The notes under the pieces were generated by a model, which did not search any database, had not been told where the DNA came from, and saw nothing but the letters and a program-made list of their open reading frames with translations. The translations under genes were made by a program, and so were the position numbers. This document shows, one piece after another, positions 32,807 to 42,690 of a DNA stretch of 64,000 bases (its first letter is position 1; every line of letters starts with the position of its first letter). The DNA comes from Effrenium voratum (taxonomy: Eukaryota > Sar > Dinophyceae > Suessiales > Symbiodiniaceae), in the NCBI GenBank assembly GCA_963377175.1, contig CAUJNA010003316.1, positions 496,501 to 560,500 of the forward strand, written 5' to 3'.

Positions 32807-34321
32807 GGTTGTTAGTTGTTTTTGGTTGGTTCAGTGAAAGTTTAGTGACTGGGTTTCCAGAAGAAAAAAAAAACACAAAGAAACTAAAAGTTGAAAACTT
32901 TTAGCGGGGGATCAGAAAACGGACAGCCCAGTTTTGGCCAAGGGGAGGCCTTGGGAAGAGGATTCCAGCCCCACAAAAGGCAGACGCGGTGAGGCAAAGA
33001 GGCTTGGTGAGGGCATCCTCGGGTTTGCTTGGCAACACTTGGGAACATGGGGCTTGTCAGTTGGCAACTCGCCGACGTTGGCTGAAAGAACTCGGTTGAC
33101 TTTCCATTTGCTTTGGCGCTGAGGGTTGGTCCGATTGGTGGTGTTTTTCCCCAACAGCTGAAAAGCTTTGGCAAGGGGTCTCAGCCCAGATAGGCTCCGG
33201 GGTGGTCCGGGGCGCCACCAGGGTTCCACCAGGGCTCCACCAGGTTCCGCGAGGGCTGCGGGGTGGTCCGGCATGACACAGAGCTTCAAAGTGGATCAGG
33301 ACAAAGCCAAGTAGAATGCAGGCAACTGTGGAACGCACCATTGAGACTGCCATGGAATGGTTGCAGGCGTTTTGGGAATTCTTTTGATAGACGCACACAC
33401 ACACACAGGTATCAAGTACTGCTGTTTGATCCATTCTGATGCTGAAGAGCGAGGCAGCCGCATCCAAAACGGCTCAATCACTTGGGGCTAAAACGAGATC
33501 TCACCCATGATGGGTCCTTACTCATAAGCAATGTCCGATAGGCTTGCCATTTGACCTGAAGCCACTAAGCCTCGCGTATGTCAAAGAAAACCCCCAAGTT
33601 GGGTGGTTTCCCTTTGGCTTCCCCCCTCAAACAACACACGCGACCAAGAAGTAGTGAGTTGGCATGGGCGGGCCCGGCTTGGTGGACGGCAAGGACGGAG
33701 AAAGCTCCTGCCGAACTGCATGGGCTCTGAATGGGAAATGTGGGGTCAGTCGGGTCAACCACAAGGTGGGTACCGGCTGGTGGCAACCCCGAAAACGGTA
33801 TCCTCAACTGAAAGACGCGCCCAGTGCTTCTTAGTTTCTCACATCCTGCCGTTGAGCTTTTTCATTCTTTTTGTTGGTCTATACTTGTGTTAGAATCCAT
33901 CAACAGTCCAAGGAATCCTTGATCATTTCTGGCAGACTTGGTTCAGATGCATGGGGAAGTTGTTGGTTGCCCCGTGGAACGCATTGCAACGGGACTGAGG
34001 AGGACCGCCCTGCCTTTTTCTGTCGAGCAAAGCATTGTGGTACAAGGACAGTCAGGGTTCATACTTCAAAGACACCCAACTTTCCAGAACATCTCTTGTA
34101 ATTCAATCATTTGACTCCTTTTTGCTCCCAAGTCCCTAGCCAGAGCGAGTTGGCGCACAGCCCAAACCTTTGTCAGATTCATACATGCCCTGTAACGTTC
34201 AATTCCGGCATGTCATACTTGTTGCAAGGATCAGCCCGTCCTGCAAGCAGCTTTAGTCGAGTGTAGGTGGATTTGATCAGTGGGCGGGCTCAGTGTGTGG
34301 GGCTCTGCGGCTTTTGCCTGG

Positions 34322-35476
34322 ATGGAGGAGAGCACCTGCGCAATCTGCTTTGAAGCTGAGAGGGAGGTCGTACTCCAGCCATGTGGCCACAACCAGTTCT
34401 GCATCCCTTGCGCCAGCCGTGTGCGGCTGTGCCCCATGTGCCGGGCCACTGTGTGTTCCAGGATGATTCGCGGGAAGGAGATAAGGACAAAGCGCGCCGT
34501 AGACAGGCTCAGGGCGATGCCATGCAGGTGGGCTGAGCTTCTCTGCATTTTGATCTTCAGCAGCATCATCTACCAAGCGATCTACGTTGTTCGTTTCTCA
34601 AGCGGCATTCTGGGTTCTGACGATTTCCTGCGGCTGGCCCACCAAGATGGGCTTGTTCTCTCGTGGGCTCCTTCTTCATCACGGAGTGACCGACCAACGG
34701 TGCTGGCAGCTGTGCGCCAAAATGGGCACGCGCTGGCGTTTGCGTCTCACAATTTGCAGGCGGACCGCGGCATCGTGTTGGCGGCTGTGAGTCGGAATGC
34801 CCAGGCTCTGTGGTATGCGCCAGAAGCGCTGCAGGGCGACGCCGAAGTTGCATTGGCAGCTGTGAGGAAAAGTTGGGCAATGCTGCAGTGCATGCCCACA
34901 AGCCTGCGGCGTGACCCCCATGTTGTTATGGCCGCGGTGCGCCAGAGTCCTAGAGCATTTCGCTTTGCAACGCCAGAGCTGCGAGGGGATTGTGGCCTTG
35001 TGCTGGAAGCTGTGAGAAGAGACCCGCAAGTCCTGGAATTCGCATCTGAAGAAGCGCAAAACAATCGCACCATTGCCCTGGAAGCTGTGAGCCGAAATGG
35101 TCTAGCCCTTCAACACGCCTCTGGAGATCTTTTGGGCGACCGGGAGGTAGTGCTGGCAGCTGTTCGCTTGAACTGGGAGGCAGTCTTCTTCGCCCGCGAC
35201 GCGATGCTGGAGGATCGCGAGATCATGCTTGAGGCAGTTCGCCAAGATGGGACGTCTCTGTTTTTTGCCTCCGAACCACTGAGAGGCGACCGGCTGGTGG
35301 TCATGGAAGCAGCCCGTCAGAATGTGTGTTCTCTGGAGCACGCAGCCAGGGAGTTGCAGGAGGATTGCGGCTTTGTGCTTGAAGCCAGCGGGGGGAAGGC
35401 TGGGAGTCAGTGCTTGTGGCGCTCGGCTAGCCATTGCGACTTGGTCTCGGGAGACCCGCCGCAATCGGCCATTTGA
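34322..35476 (+). CDS. RING-finger, membrane-anchored DUF4116-repeat protein
   Basis: A 384-codon frame starting at MEESTCAICFEAE. An in-frame GTG at 34280 is open upstream, but the ATG places the RING at the very N-terminus. Residues 6-40 form a C3HC4 RING (C6-x2-C9-x11-C21-x-H23-x3-C27-x2-C30-x6-C37-x2-C40, with CPMC), predicting ubiquitin-ligase activity. Residues 71-90 (AELLCILIFSSIIYQAIYVV) look like one membrane helix. From about residue 120, nine consecutive 25-residue units of the type D-R-x-V-V-L-x-A-V-x-x-N-G-x-A-L-x-F-A-S follow, plus a partial unit before and a truncated tenth: DUF4116-type repeats, presumably for protein binding. The period breaks after FVLEA (35381-35386), where a GC donor (GAA/GCCAGC) could splice in phase 0 to the NADAR exon at 35676. 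No intron is needed inside the frame. Family assignment is firm; substrate and the true C-terminus are unknown. Confidence 0.9.
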   Translation: MEESTCAICFEAEREVVLQPCGHNQFCIPCASRVRLCPMCRATVCSRMIRGKEIRTKRAVDRLRAMPCRWAELLCILIFSSIIYQAIYVVRFSSGILGSDDFLRLAHQDGLVLSWAPSSSRSDRPTVLAAVRQNGHALAFASHNLQADRGIVLAAVSRNAQALWYAPEALQGDAEVALAAVRKSWAMLQCMPTSLRRDPHVVMAAVRQSPRAFRFATPELRGDCGLVLEAVRRDPQVLEFASEEAQNNRTIALEAVSRNGLALQHASGDLLGDREVVLAAVRLNWEAVFFARDAMLEDREIMLEAVRQDGTSLFFASEPLRGDRLVVMEAARQNVCSLEHAARELQEDCGFVLEASGGKAGSQCLWRSASHCDLVSGDPPQSAI

Positions 35477-35675
35477 GGAGCTGCGAAGCACAGCCCCGGA
35501 GTGTGAAATTCACTAGCGCGAATGGCGCTGACGTGTGACACAGAGCGATGGCGTTGCCTTGAAAGTTTCTTGGAGTTTAAGTGTTTGGGTTTTAGGGGTG
35601 GTGCAAGTGTCAGGCCTCAGACATGCGGACATGTGGATTTGAAGTGTTGGCGTAAGGCATAGGTCCACCGACCAG

Positions 35676-35734
35676 TTTCGCTTTTGGAAGGAGCAGGAGG
35701 AGTTCGCCAACTTCTTCCCCTGCCGAATTGAGCA
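35676..35734 (+). CDS. NADAR domain, exon 1 (FANFFPCRIE)
   Basis: CCACCGACCAG / FRFWKEQEEFANFFPCRIE + CA / GC donor. (F/L)xNFxPC is the N-terminal signature of NADAR/YbiA-like N-glycosidase domains (PF08719, formerly DUF1768), which act on ADP-ribose or riboflavin-precursor glycosidic bonds. The frame upstream hits TGA within 40 nt without an ATG, so this cannot be a first coding exon. Its entry phase 0 matches a GC donor inside the DUF4116 gene at 35384, a 292-nt intron. The two leftover bases join the G at 36129 (Q-KDGVAYPSAEH). Confidence 0.75.
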
Positions 35735-36128
35735 GCTTGGCGTCACTGCCGGATGTGCTCAATGTCCGCTCAACGTCTCTATGTTGCTGGTGCGATGGGC
35801 AGGGAATGAGGGAATGAACAGGTGATCCCCTTAAAGGCACCACTGGGGATGGTTTAAAGGGGTCATTCCCTCGTTCCCTGCAAGTTATGTCGGTTCAATG
35901 TGTATATCTTCAAGCCTTTTGCTACAAGTAAGACAGAGCAGACACACTCCTAGGTTTAGGGCTGCAGGGTGGACAAGCAAACTCGTTGGGTGTACGTGAG
36001 AGAAGGACAATCAACATGTTGTGTGGGTGCAAGTTTCCGGCAGTGCCCACTCCCAATTCTGGCCGAACAGCTCAAAGCCAGAGCTGTGGGCGGTTTTTGA
36101 GCAGATTCCCTCGATGGGTTTCGGGCAG

Positions 36129-36230
36129 GAAGGACGGCGTCGCCTACCCCTCCGCAGAGCACTTTTTTCAAGCGCACAAGACCTTGGAGGACGCCCAGAG
36201 GCGCCGCGTGGCCGAGGCCGAAACTCTGGG
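36129..36230 (+). CDS. NADAR domain, exon 2 (YPSAEHFFQAHK)
   Basis: GTTTCGGGCAG / G + KDGVAYPSAEHFFQAHKTLE, then DAQRRRVAEAETL + GG / GATCC (GA donor). Y-P-S-x-E-H-x-F-Q-A-x-K is the most conserved NADAR motif, containing the active-site Glu. A canonical GTATGT donor at 36250 gives a longer alternative (..GIQIRHA), but only the GA donor keeps frame with exon 3 (GG + C). Confidence 0.8.
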
Positions 36231-36402
36231 GATCCAAATACGACATGCGGTATGTCAAAAGGGAAAGCTCTTATTTCCATGTGGTTCGTATTTTTTGTTT
36301 ATTTTACCTGTTGCCAGTGGACTTGAGCACATGGAGGCATATTTGGGCCTTTGGTGACCTTTAGTTTCCCTTGAAACCAACCAGAAAGGCCTCAAAAAAG
36401 CA

Positions 36403-36423
36403 CACACACACACACACACACAC
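36403..36423. repeat. (CA)n microsatellite
   Basis: About ten CA units inside the intron between NADAR exons 2 and 3. Confidence 0.9.
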
Positions 36424-37316
36424 GCAGTTGGGGAAAAGAGGTGACTCCGCTTTCCAAGAGGGCGGGGCGTTTGGGGTTATTTGATTGCCTCAAACACATT
36501 CTCGTTCCAGGCGCAGATCAAAAGACGCAGTTTGCACATATTGAGTCTAGTCGTGATGATTGAAGTTGAGCTTGGTTGTTGCCGCACGCGCTCACAATTG
36601 TGGGTTTGCCTTCCTTGCTTTGCCTGAATGAGCGTTGCCTTGTTTTTTGTCTTCTCCCCGTCCTTGTCATGGCTGCTGCGGCTATTGTGCAAGTTTACAT
36701 GGCCTTGATCAATCTTCTGCCGATTTTCAATTGTTGCCAGGTGAGTTGTCCCATAAGGCCAAACTTGCAAATCAACCAACGAATCCAACTCGTACTAAAC
36801 CAATGCGTTCGGAGCTCCGCAAAACAAATCGTCCTACCACTGTTCCATCTTGTTTTCACCTTTTGGTTTTGACCCGTCACTGGGTGTCGGTGGTTGCCTT
36901 GCGATTTCTTCACAGCCAAAGTACCCCTTGAAACGGAAAGCAAGCAGGAGTCACAGGTGTCGTTTTGGGTTAGTTTGAAAACAGGAAACTAGACGGCACT
37001 AGTTTCAGTTCTGTTTTGACTATTTCCCACTGCCATCAATTCCTTGAAATATAACACCTAAGAATGGGACATGCTCAAGCCAATGTCCACTGCGGATTCA
37101 GCACGGACAAAACCTGGTCAAGGGGGTCGCGACCACTAAACTGTTTGTTTCTACTCAAACAGAGGTTGGGAGGTTTCCTCGCTTCAAGGGGACTGAATCC
37201 CTTTGTATCGCCATGAGCAGAACATGAGGGCAGTAACTAGTGAGCCTTTTTGGTCAGCAAGGAACCCACTGGCCCAACGAAGCATCTCAAAGGTGCACGG
37301 CACCACGGCAGGCCAG

Positions 37317-37398
37317 CTTCGAGCGGGTCTACTCCCTGGGCAGATGCCTGACCTTGCGACCTGACTGGGAGACCGTGAAGCTCCAGGTGATGCTGGAG
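37317..37398 (+). CDS. NADAR domain, exon 3 (LRPDWETVK)
   Basis: GGCAGGCCAG / C + FERVYSLGRCLTLRPDWETV, then KLQVMLE / GC donor (a GT donor after CTCCAG at 37387 is an alternative). L-G-R-x-x-x-L-R-x-D-W-x-x-V-K-x-x-V-M is the standard second half of NADAR proteins. Phase matches exons 2 and 4. Confidence 0.85.
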
Positions 37399-37620
37399 GC
37401 GGCTTCAAGCTGAGAGAACTGAACTCCCAGAATCGGGCATCGTTTTCTGGTTTTTGTTGAGAAAATCAGCAGGGCTTATCTACTACTTCCCGCCGATGGA
37501 CAGAATCCATTTCGCACCACATAACCCCTGGAATGATGGTTCCCCTGCAATACGATCAAACAATGGGTCATGGTGCAAGGAAACCACCCTGTAGATTCGA
37601 GGAACATGGTTGATACCGAA

Positions 37621-37707
37621 TATGGGTACGGGTCAAAATTAAACCACCAGCAAATCGCAGGTTCCAGGGCTCCATTGCTGCGTCACCATATTTTTGACCC
37701 ACAGCCA
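37621..37707. mobile_element. Repeat family D copy in a NADAR intron
   Basis: TATGGGTACGGGTCAAAATTAAA left and ATATTTTTGACCCACAGCCATA right; it lies about 55 bp before the acceptor of NADAR exon 4. Confidence 0.6.
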
Positions 37708-37761
37708 TATAGAGGCTTGCCTGGCAGCCATTGGGTGAGTCAAACCAACATCTCCCAACAG

Positions 37762-37866
37762 CTTGGAGCCATGCGTCTTCAGCAGGCAGCCCAGCTGAAG
37801 TACCAGCAGAACCCTTCCCTCGCCGCGGCGCTGGCGCAGACGAAGGGCGAAACCTGGCTGCTGGAG
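37762..37866 (+). CDS. NADAR domain, exon 4 (QNPSLAAALAQTKGETWLLE)
   Basis: ACATCTCCCAACAG / 35 codons beginning LGAMRLQQAAQLKYQQNPSL and ending GETWLLE; the exact donor is unclear (AAAA/GCCCGT at 37870, or GA within CTGGAG). K-x-x-Q-N-P-x-L-A-x-x-L-x-x-T-x-x-x-x-L-x-E corresponds to the NADAR helix pair before the catalytic W-G loop. In most homologues the stretch after VM reads (Y/L)xALxxKF; here it carries a few extra residues (LGAMRLQQ). Confidence 0.8.
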
Positions 37867-38450
37867 AAAAGCCCGTGTTTCTGAGGGCATGTGTTTTGAG
37901 GCTCTGTATCCTTGTTTGTTTGGTGCTTCTTCTAGTGGAGCATGTTTTGTTTTGAGGGGTTGGTTTTTCAAGAGCCCTATAGGAGAACTACCATGTTGCG
38001 CGACACAACATGTTTGCTCTGTGTTTCCAGGTGCTTCACGCGAGACGCCCGGGTGTCTCTTTGAAGTTACCGGGTGCCTTTTTTTGGATGTTGGAACTTC
38101 TGAATTTCATACAAACATGACTTTCTCTTGAGCTTTGGGTTTGTCTGAAACTGGGTGACCCTTTGAATTGGCGGCGGTTTCTCTTTGCTTTAAGCAGCCA
38201 TCTCCCTAAATGTGAGAACACTTGTGCACGACAGTCAAATGTCAAGGTTCAGGACGCGTGTCCCTCGCCCAATCACGAAGCGCAAACCAGTTGGCGGTCA
38301 CCCGAATGGACCCCCATCGATGTCCTCCCCCGCCGATTAAGACGAAACCAGTCTGGAAAAATGGGTTTGCAAAAAAAAAGCATTTCGCGTGGACAAGTTG
38401 CGGTTCCCTTTTTTTTGCGGTGTCGCCGGGCAATTGGGTCCCCACCCCAG

Positions 38451-38552
38451 GAGATGACCTTCACACCCAGCGCGGGCTTCTGGGGCGTGGACGAGACGGG
38501 CCGCGGGGAGAACTGGAACGGTCGCATCCACGCTGCGGTTCGAGCCCAGCTG
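38451..38552 (+). CDS. NADAR domain, exon 5 (FWGVDETGRGENWNGR)
   Basis: CCCCACCCCAG / EMTFTPSAGFWGVDETGRGE, then NWNGRIHAAVRAQL / GC donor (or to 38562 before GTAAAA). The W-G-x-x-x-x-G-x-G-x-N-x-x-G-x-x-x-x-x-V-R core is the C-terminal NADAR signature. The Asp usually found two residues before F-W-G is Ala here, so catalysis may be altered. Followed at once by a ~240-bp (GGGTTGGGAG)n tract. Together the five exons encode about 150 residues, the normal length of the domain. Confidence 0.8.
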
Positions 38553-38573
38553 GCGCCGTGGAGTAAAAGAGGG

Positions 38574-38816
38574 GAGAGGGAGGTTGGGGGAGTGGGAGGG
38601 TTGGGAGGGAGTTGGGAGGGGGTTGGGGGGTGTTGTGGGAGGGAGGGTGTCAGGGGTTGGGAGGGTTTGGGAGGGTTTGGCAGGGTTTGGGAGGGTTTGG
38701 GAGGGTTGGGAGGGTTGGTTGGAGGGTTGGGAGGGTTGGGAGGGTTGGGAGATTGGGAGAGGTTGGGAGGGGTCGGGAGGTGTTGGGAGGGTTCGGGGGT
38801 TGGGGGTTGGGGGCCA
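38574..38816. repeat. G-rich minisatellite (GGGAGGGTTGGGAGGGTTT-type)
   Basis: Long runs of GGG spaced by TT/A/TTT on the + strand, with high G-quadruplex potential, starting about 20 nt after the last NADAR exon. It produces Gly/Trp- and Pro/Ser-rich spurious frames. Confidence 0.9.
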
Positions 38817-38856
38817 AGTACACCCCCTCATAATCGCCATTGCCATCATCGTCATA

Positions 38857-38899
38857 TCAGCATCAGCATCAGCATCATCGGCATGATCGGCATGATCGG

Positions 38900-38980
<81 letters not shown>

Positions 38981-38982
38981 TT
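38857..38982. repeat. (TCA)n/(ATC)n microsatellite
   Basis: About 40 trinucleotide units, mostly perfect after 38900; the source of poly-Ile and poly-Met false frames. Confidence 0.95.
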
Positions 38983-39343
38983 TCATTGTTAATTTCATTA
39001 TCATGCCTTCTGTTTTTCTTCTTTTCTTTTCTTCTCCTTCTTCACGATAGCATCTCACTGCTTTCATTGGCTTGCGACCTTCAACATTGAAGCATTTTGG
39101 GGAGCAGCTCCCAGTAGTTTGATTCCGTTTCTAGGAGTCATCAAGTCAGGGTTGGGGTGGTGGCCCTTGACCCTACAGCTCATGACTCAGGCGATCTCAG
39201 GTCAAACTCTTGGTTTCTATTCTCAAAGGACAGTTGCGCATTGGAGATTTCCGTGCTTCGAAAAGTAAATGGCCGAGATGAATCAAGCAGGCTATTCATG
39301 GGTTCGAATGGTTTTCTTGCTCAGCCTTCTCAGCCCACCGCAG

Positions 39344-39381
39344 GTGGGCGATGTGCAGACTTACGAGAAGTTGCAGCTTGG
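39344..39381 (+). CDS. Possible first exon of the second ASH cluster
   Basis: TCAGCCCACCGCAG / VGDVQTYEKLQL + GG / GCGCCG. Coding-like but too short to assign; a longer reading (..GRRANRSVGR) is open. Confidence 0.35.
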
Positions 39382-40067
39382 GCGCCGAGCGAACCGGTCG
39401 GTCGGCCGTTGGGTCCCCGCATCTAACCAGCAGGAAACTCGTTGGTCTGGGGCAGGATCAATCCACTCGGCGATCGGCAGGCCCCGGCTTGAACCGTTTA
39501 GCGTCTTAGCAAAAGCATGTTCTTCAGGTTTGGGCAACATATGGTAAAACCGCCAGACAAGGCTTCCTTCGAAGGTGGCAGATGACATGTGAGCAGATTT
39601 TAGCGACACAACCGAGGTTTGCCTTTTAGTTTTTAGTTCCAGGCCCTTTGGGCAACAGCTTCCTTGTTTGGCGAATCCTGGTAATTTCGTGTTTGGTTCT
39701 CCCGGATGATATGGCTTCAATGGTCCTTCTTCCGCATCTTCAGCCCGGGAATGGCGAAAAAGCTCAGCTCAGCTCCGCTGTCATGGGGACGATTGGCTCA
39801 GCCTTCGGAAGTTCAGCAAGCTGTCTCCAGCGCTATGCAGATGGTTGCGAACTCCGAATCAAACGCACCTGAGAAACCCTGGAATGATTCGATGTCCCAG
39901 AAACCCTGAAATGATTCGATGTCCCTGTACCCTCCCTCCAGCTAACATGGGTTTGTGCACAGACCCCTGTAGAAAGACTACTTTCCTCTTGGAGAGGGCC
40001 TATTTGCACTTCCATGTTGTAGTTGGTGGGAGGGTACATACCAGCACACAATGGTTTCAACCATGGA

Positions 40068-40105
40068 TTTAAAGTGGCGCGAAATGGATTTCGTCCATCC
40101 ACAGT
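40068..40105. mobile_element. MITE family B, right half
   Basis: AAAGTGGCGCGAAATGGATTTCGTCCATCCACAGTA matches the right end of the family. The left part is replaced by a duplicated CCTGGAATGATTCGATGTCC block near 39880-39925. Confidence 0.65.
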
Positions 40106-40566
40106 ATCAGCCTGCAACTCGGGAGTTTGCCAGCTTTGAAGCGTGAGATGTAGCAGCACGGAGACCTAGAAAAGATGATGGAACTTGCCTATTCCCTGTG
40201 TATGAGTTGGAAAGATCACTCGCGCTGAGCAGCTTCGCCCCACTGAGGTATGCTGAGCTGCTGGCGAGATGCAAGCAGATGTGAGTCGAAGAAAGGTTGC
40301 GAAGCCGCGAGGTGTTTCTTTGGTAGCAAGCATTGGTAGTTCGGTCAGCGGTTCCAGCAGGGAACTCACTAGATTGGCCCCTCACAGGATATGCAAAAAC
40401 TGGGGGATTTCAAAGAGAACTCACAAGAGCCCATCCATTCAGAAGGCTCGGTCTGGAGATATTTGGGGATGGTAAGTTCTCAAACGTTGGTTGACGACAG
40501 GTTCCACAGCTCCTGTGCCCCTTGAGAGTGTATGGGCCGAGGTGCCAACCGATCAAAAGCGGCCAG

Positions 40567-40616
40567 CGGAGTCACGGACGAGGCAACGCGCGAGTGGCGG
40601 GGTCGCGCAGACTTGC
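40567..40616 (+). CDS. Possible exon GVTDEATREWRGRADL
   Basis: AGCGGCCAG / C + GVTDEATREWRGRADL + C / GTCAAT. Good composition and splice sites, but no recognised motif. Confidence 0.35.
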
Positions 40617-41307
40617 GTCAATGAGAGCAATCGAAAACAGACCGTTTGCCAGAGCGACGGCTCGTCAGAACCAACCCAAATTTGTGTGTGTCAAAATGGT
40701 CACCCCTTTCTTGATTTATATTGAAAGGGAAACTCAAAGGACACAAAGCAATTTCAGGAGCCCACTTTCAGGACACAAAGCAGTTTCAAGGAACAGTTAG
40801 AGGAGCAGTCAGCCAACTTCCAAAGTCCAAGCGCCTTTGCGGATCTAGTCGCCTGTTTGCTGAATCCGATACTCCATTTTGTGCATCTCACTGTCAGGCC
40901 ACAGTCATCAGATACCGTATGCGTCTCATGGCTCACTAGTGGTATCTAAAGTTGCAAAAGTGTGGCCGTCAAAAGAGGACGTGCAGCTGGAACCGTGGAG
41001 GCAAACGTACACGCGAACACTTTGCACACCCCTGGGATAGCATAGCCATGTTGCACTTGTTATCTAGCTGCTTTGTGCCGATGTGACGCTTTTATATACA
41101 CGTGTGTTGACCAACAGCTATTGATATCTGAAAAATGTGCGCTCGGTGAAACTCTTGTACCCGACATCGGCGCCCCTGCACCACGATTCCCCGTAGCGCT
41201 GGTGTGTCACAAACAGCGACCCACTGGCCAATTCCCCATCCCGAGTCACACGATCACAGGCGCACACGCGCGCACACGTGCGCACGCACGCAGACGCACA
41301 AATACAG

Positions 41308-41361
41308 AAGAAAGAAAGAAAGAAAGAAAATACAAGAAAAGAAAAGAAAAGAAGAAAAACA

Positions 41362-41417
<56 letters not shown>

Positions 41418-41425
41418 ACAAAAAG
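41308..41425. repeat. (GAAA)n purine tract
   Basis: GAAAGAAA-type units, interrupted once by GAAAAG; it continues into A/C-rich AAACAAGCAAGC repeats to about 41690. All long Lys/Thr/Gln or Phe/Leu/Ser frames here are artefacts. Confidence 0.9.
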
Positions 41426-41859
41426 AACAAAAAGAAACACGCAAACAAACAAACTACCACACCAACACACCAAGACACAAGCACGCAAACAAGCGAACAA
41501 GCAAAAAAGCAAAGAAGCAAGCGAACGAGCAACCAAGCAACCAAGCGAGCAAGCAAGCAAGCAAGCAAGGCAAGCAAGCAAACAAACAAACAACCAAGCA
41601 AGCAAACAAACCAGCAAACAAACAAATAAAGAACAACACAAGCAAACACACGAAAACAAGCAAACATACCGTAAAACCATTTCAGTAGCCAACACTTTCC
41701 GTACACAAATTCGTAAACACCCGCACGAAAACAAAAAAACAAAACAATTATACAAAACCAGGTGTTTCCGTACAACCCCCTTTATTATTATTTTTGCGGG
41801 GGGGGACCACTGCTTTTTCGGTGTTTAGTGACTGTAGGTATGTAGAATACATACACGTA

Positions 41860-41973
41860 TATTATTATTATTATTATTATTCTTAGTATCCTTGTTATTA
41901 TTGTCATAATCATTATTGTTATTGTTATTATTATTATTATTATTATTATTTATTATTATTATTATTATTATTA

Positions 41974-42059
<86 letters not shown>

Positions 42060-42079
42060 TATTATTATTATTATTATTA

Positions 42080-42145
<66 letters not shown>

Positions 42146-42203
42146 ATTATTATTATAATTATTATTATTATCATTGCTATTATTATTATCATTATTATCG
42201 TTA
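41860..42203. repeat. (ATT)n microsatellite, ~340 bp
   Basis: Over one hundred ATT/TTA units with occasional AATTA or ATC interruptions. Directly downstream of the GAAA/AACA block, giving about 900 bp of simple sequence in total. Confidence 0.95.
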
Positions 42204-42451
42204 TCATTATGATTGTTGTTTTTTGTGTACTTATTCCGCTTGAGTTTCGATCATGTTGAACCCCCTCGGATCATCGCCGCGACCTCTTGGCCAAGAAGTT
42301 GCTTTGCGTTTCCCTGCTTGTTCTTCCCACTGTACCGATCAGCGGCCCGGGGGGGGGGGGGTTGGCAGAGATGTCCAATGTCGCCAATCTTCATCTGCTG
42401 ATTTTACGAGGTCCCCAGTTTTGGGGTCCCTTGGTTTTCCCTACACGTTTT

Positions 42452-42567
42452 CTAGGTCCCCCAGTAGTGCCCTTTTGCCCCTTCTTTGGGGGGAGGGTTC
42501 CCCTACAAAAGTAGACTACAGAAAAAAGTTGGTACCCTTATTCTAACCCCTCTATTGGAGGACCTAG
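42452..42567. mobile_element. MITE family A, copy 5
   Basis: CTAGGTCCCCCAGTAGTGCCC left, CTCTATTGGAGGACCTAG right; CTAG at both edges. Confidence 0.8.
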
Positions 42568-42633
42568 TTTTCTTGGCAAGCACCTGCCAAACACCCGCAG
42601 TTCTTGTTACCACAACGCGACATTGGAATCCAG

Positions 42634-42690
42634 GAGCTGTCCACGACCCCGCGGCGCAGCGTGGTGGCGGAGGTCGAGGCCATCGAATAC
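42634..42690 (+). CDS. Probable ASH-series exon ELSTTPRRSVVAEVEAIEY
   Basis: TTGGAATCCAG / 19 codons / GCGCAT (GC donor). Phase 0-0, strongly G/C-biased third positions, followed by a GGTCAGGT run that cannot be coding. The S-V-V-A-E-V-E strand fits an immunoglobulin-like fold, but the domain cannot be named from this piece alone. Confidence 0.55.

Noticed and set aside
34464..34560. 33-nt intron in the RING gene (CATGCAG/GTGGGC .. TTCAG)
   Set aside because: Too short for a spliceosomal intron, and in frame; removing it would delete part of the predicted membrane helix.
38337..39067. Gly/Trp-, Pro/Ser-, poly-Ile and poly-Met frames
   Set aside because: Products of the GGGTTGGGAGG and ATC microsatellites.
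41246..41828. Several long Lys/Gln- or Phe/Leu/Cys-rich frames
   Set aside because: Translations of (GAAA)n and AAGC/AAAC simple repeats.
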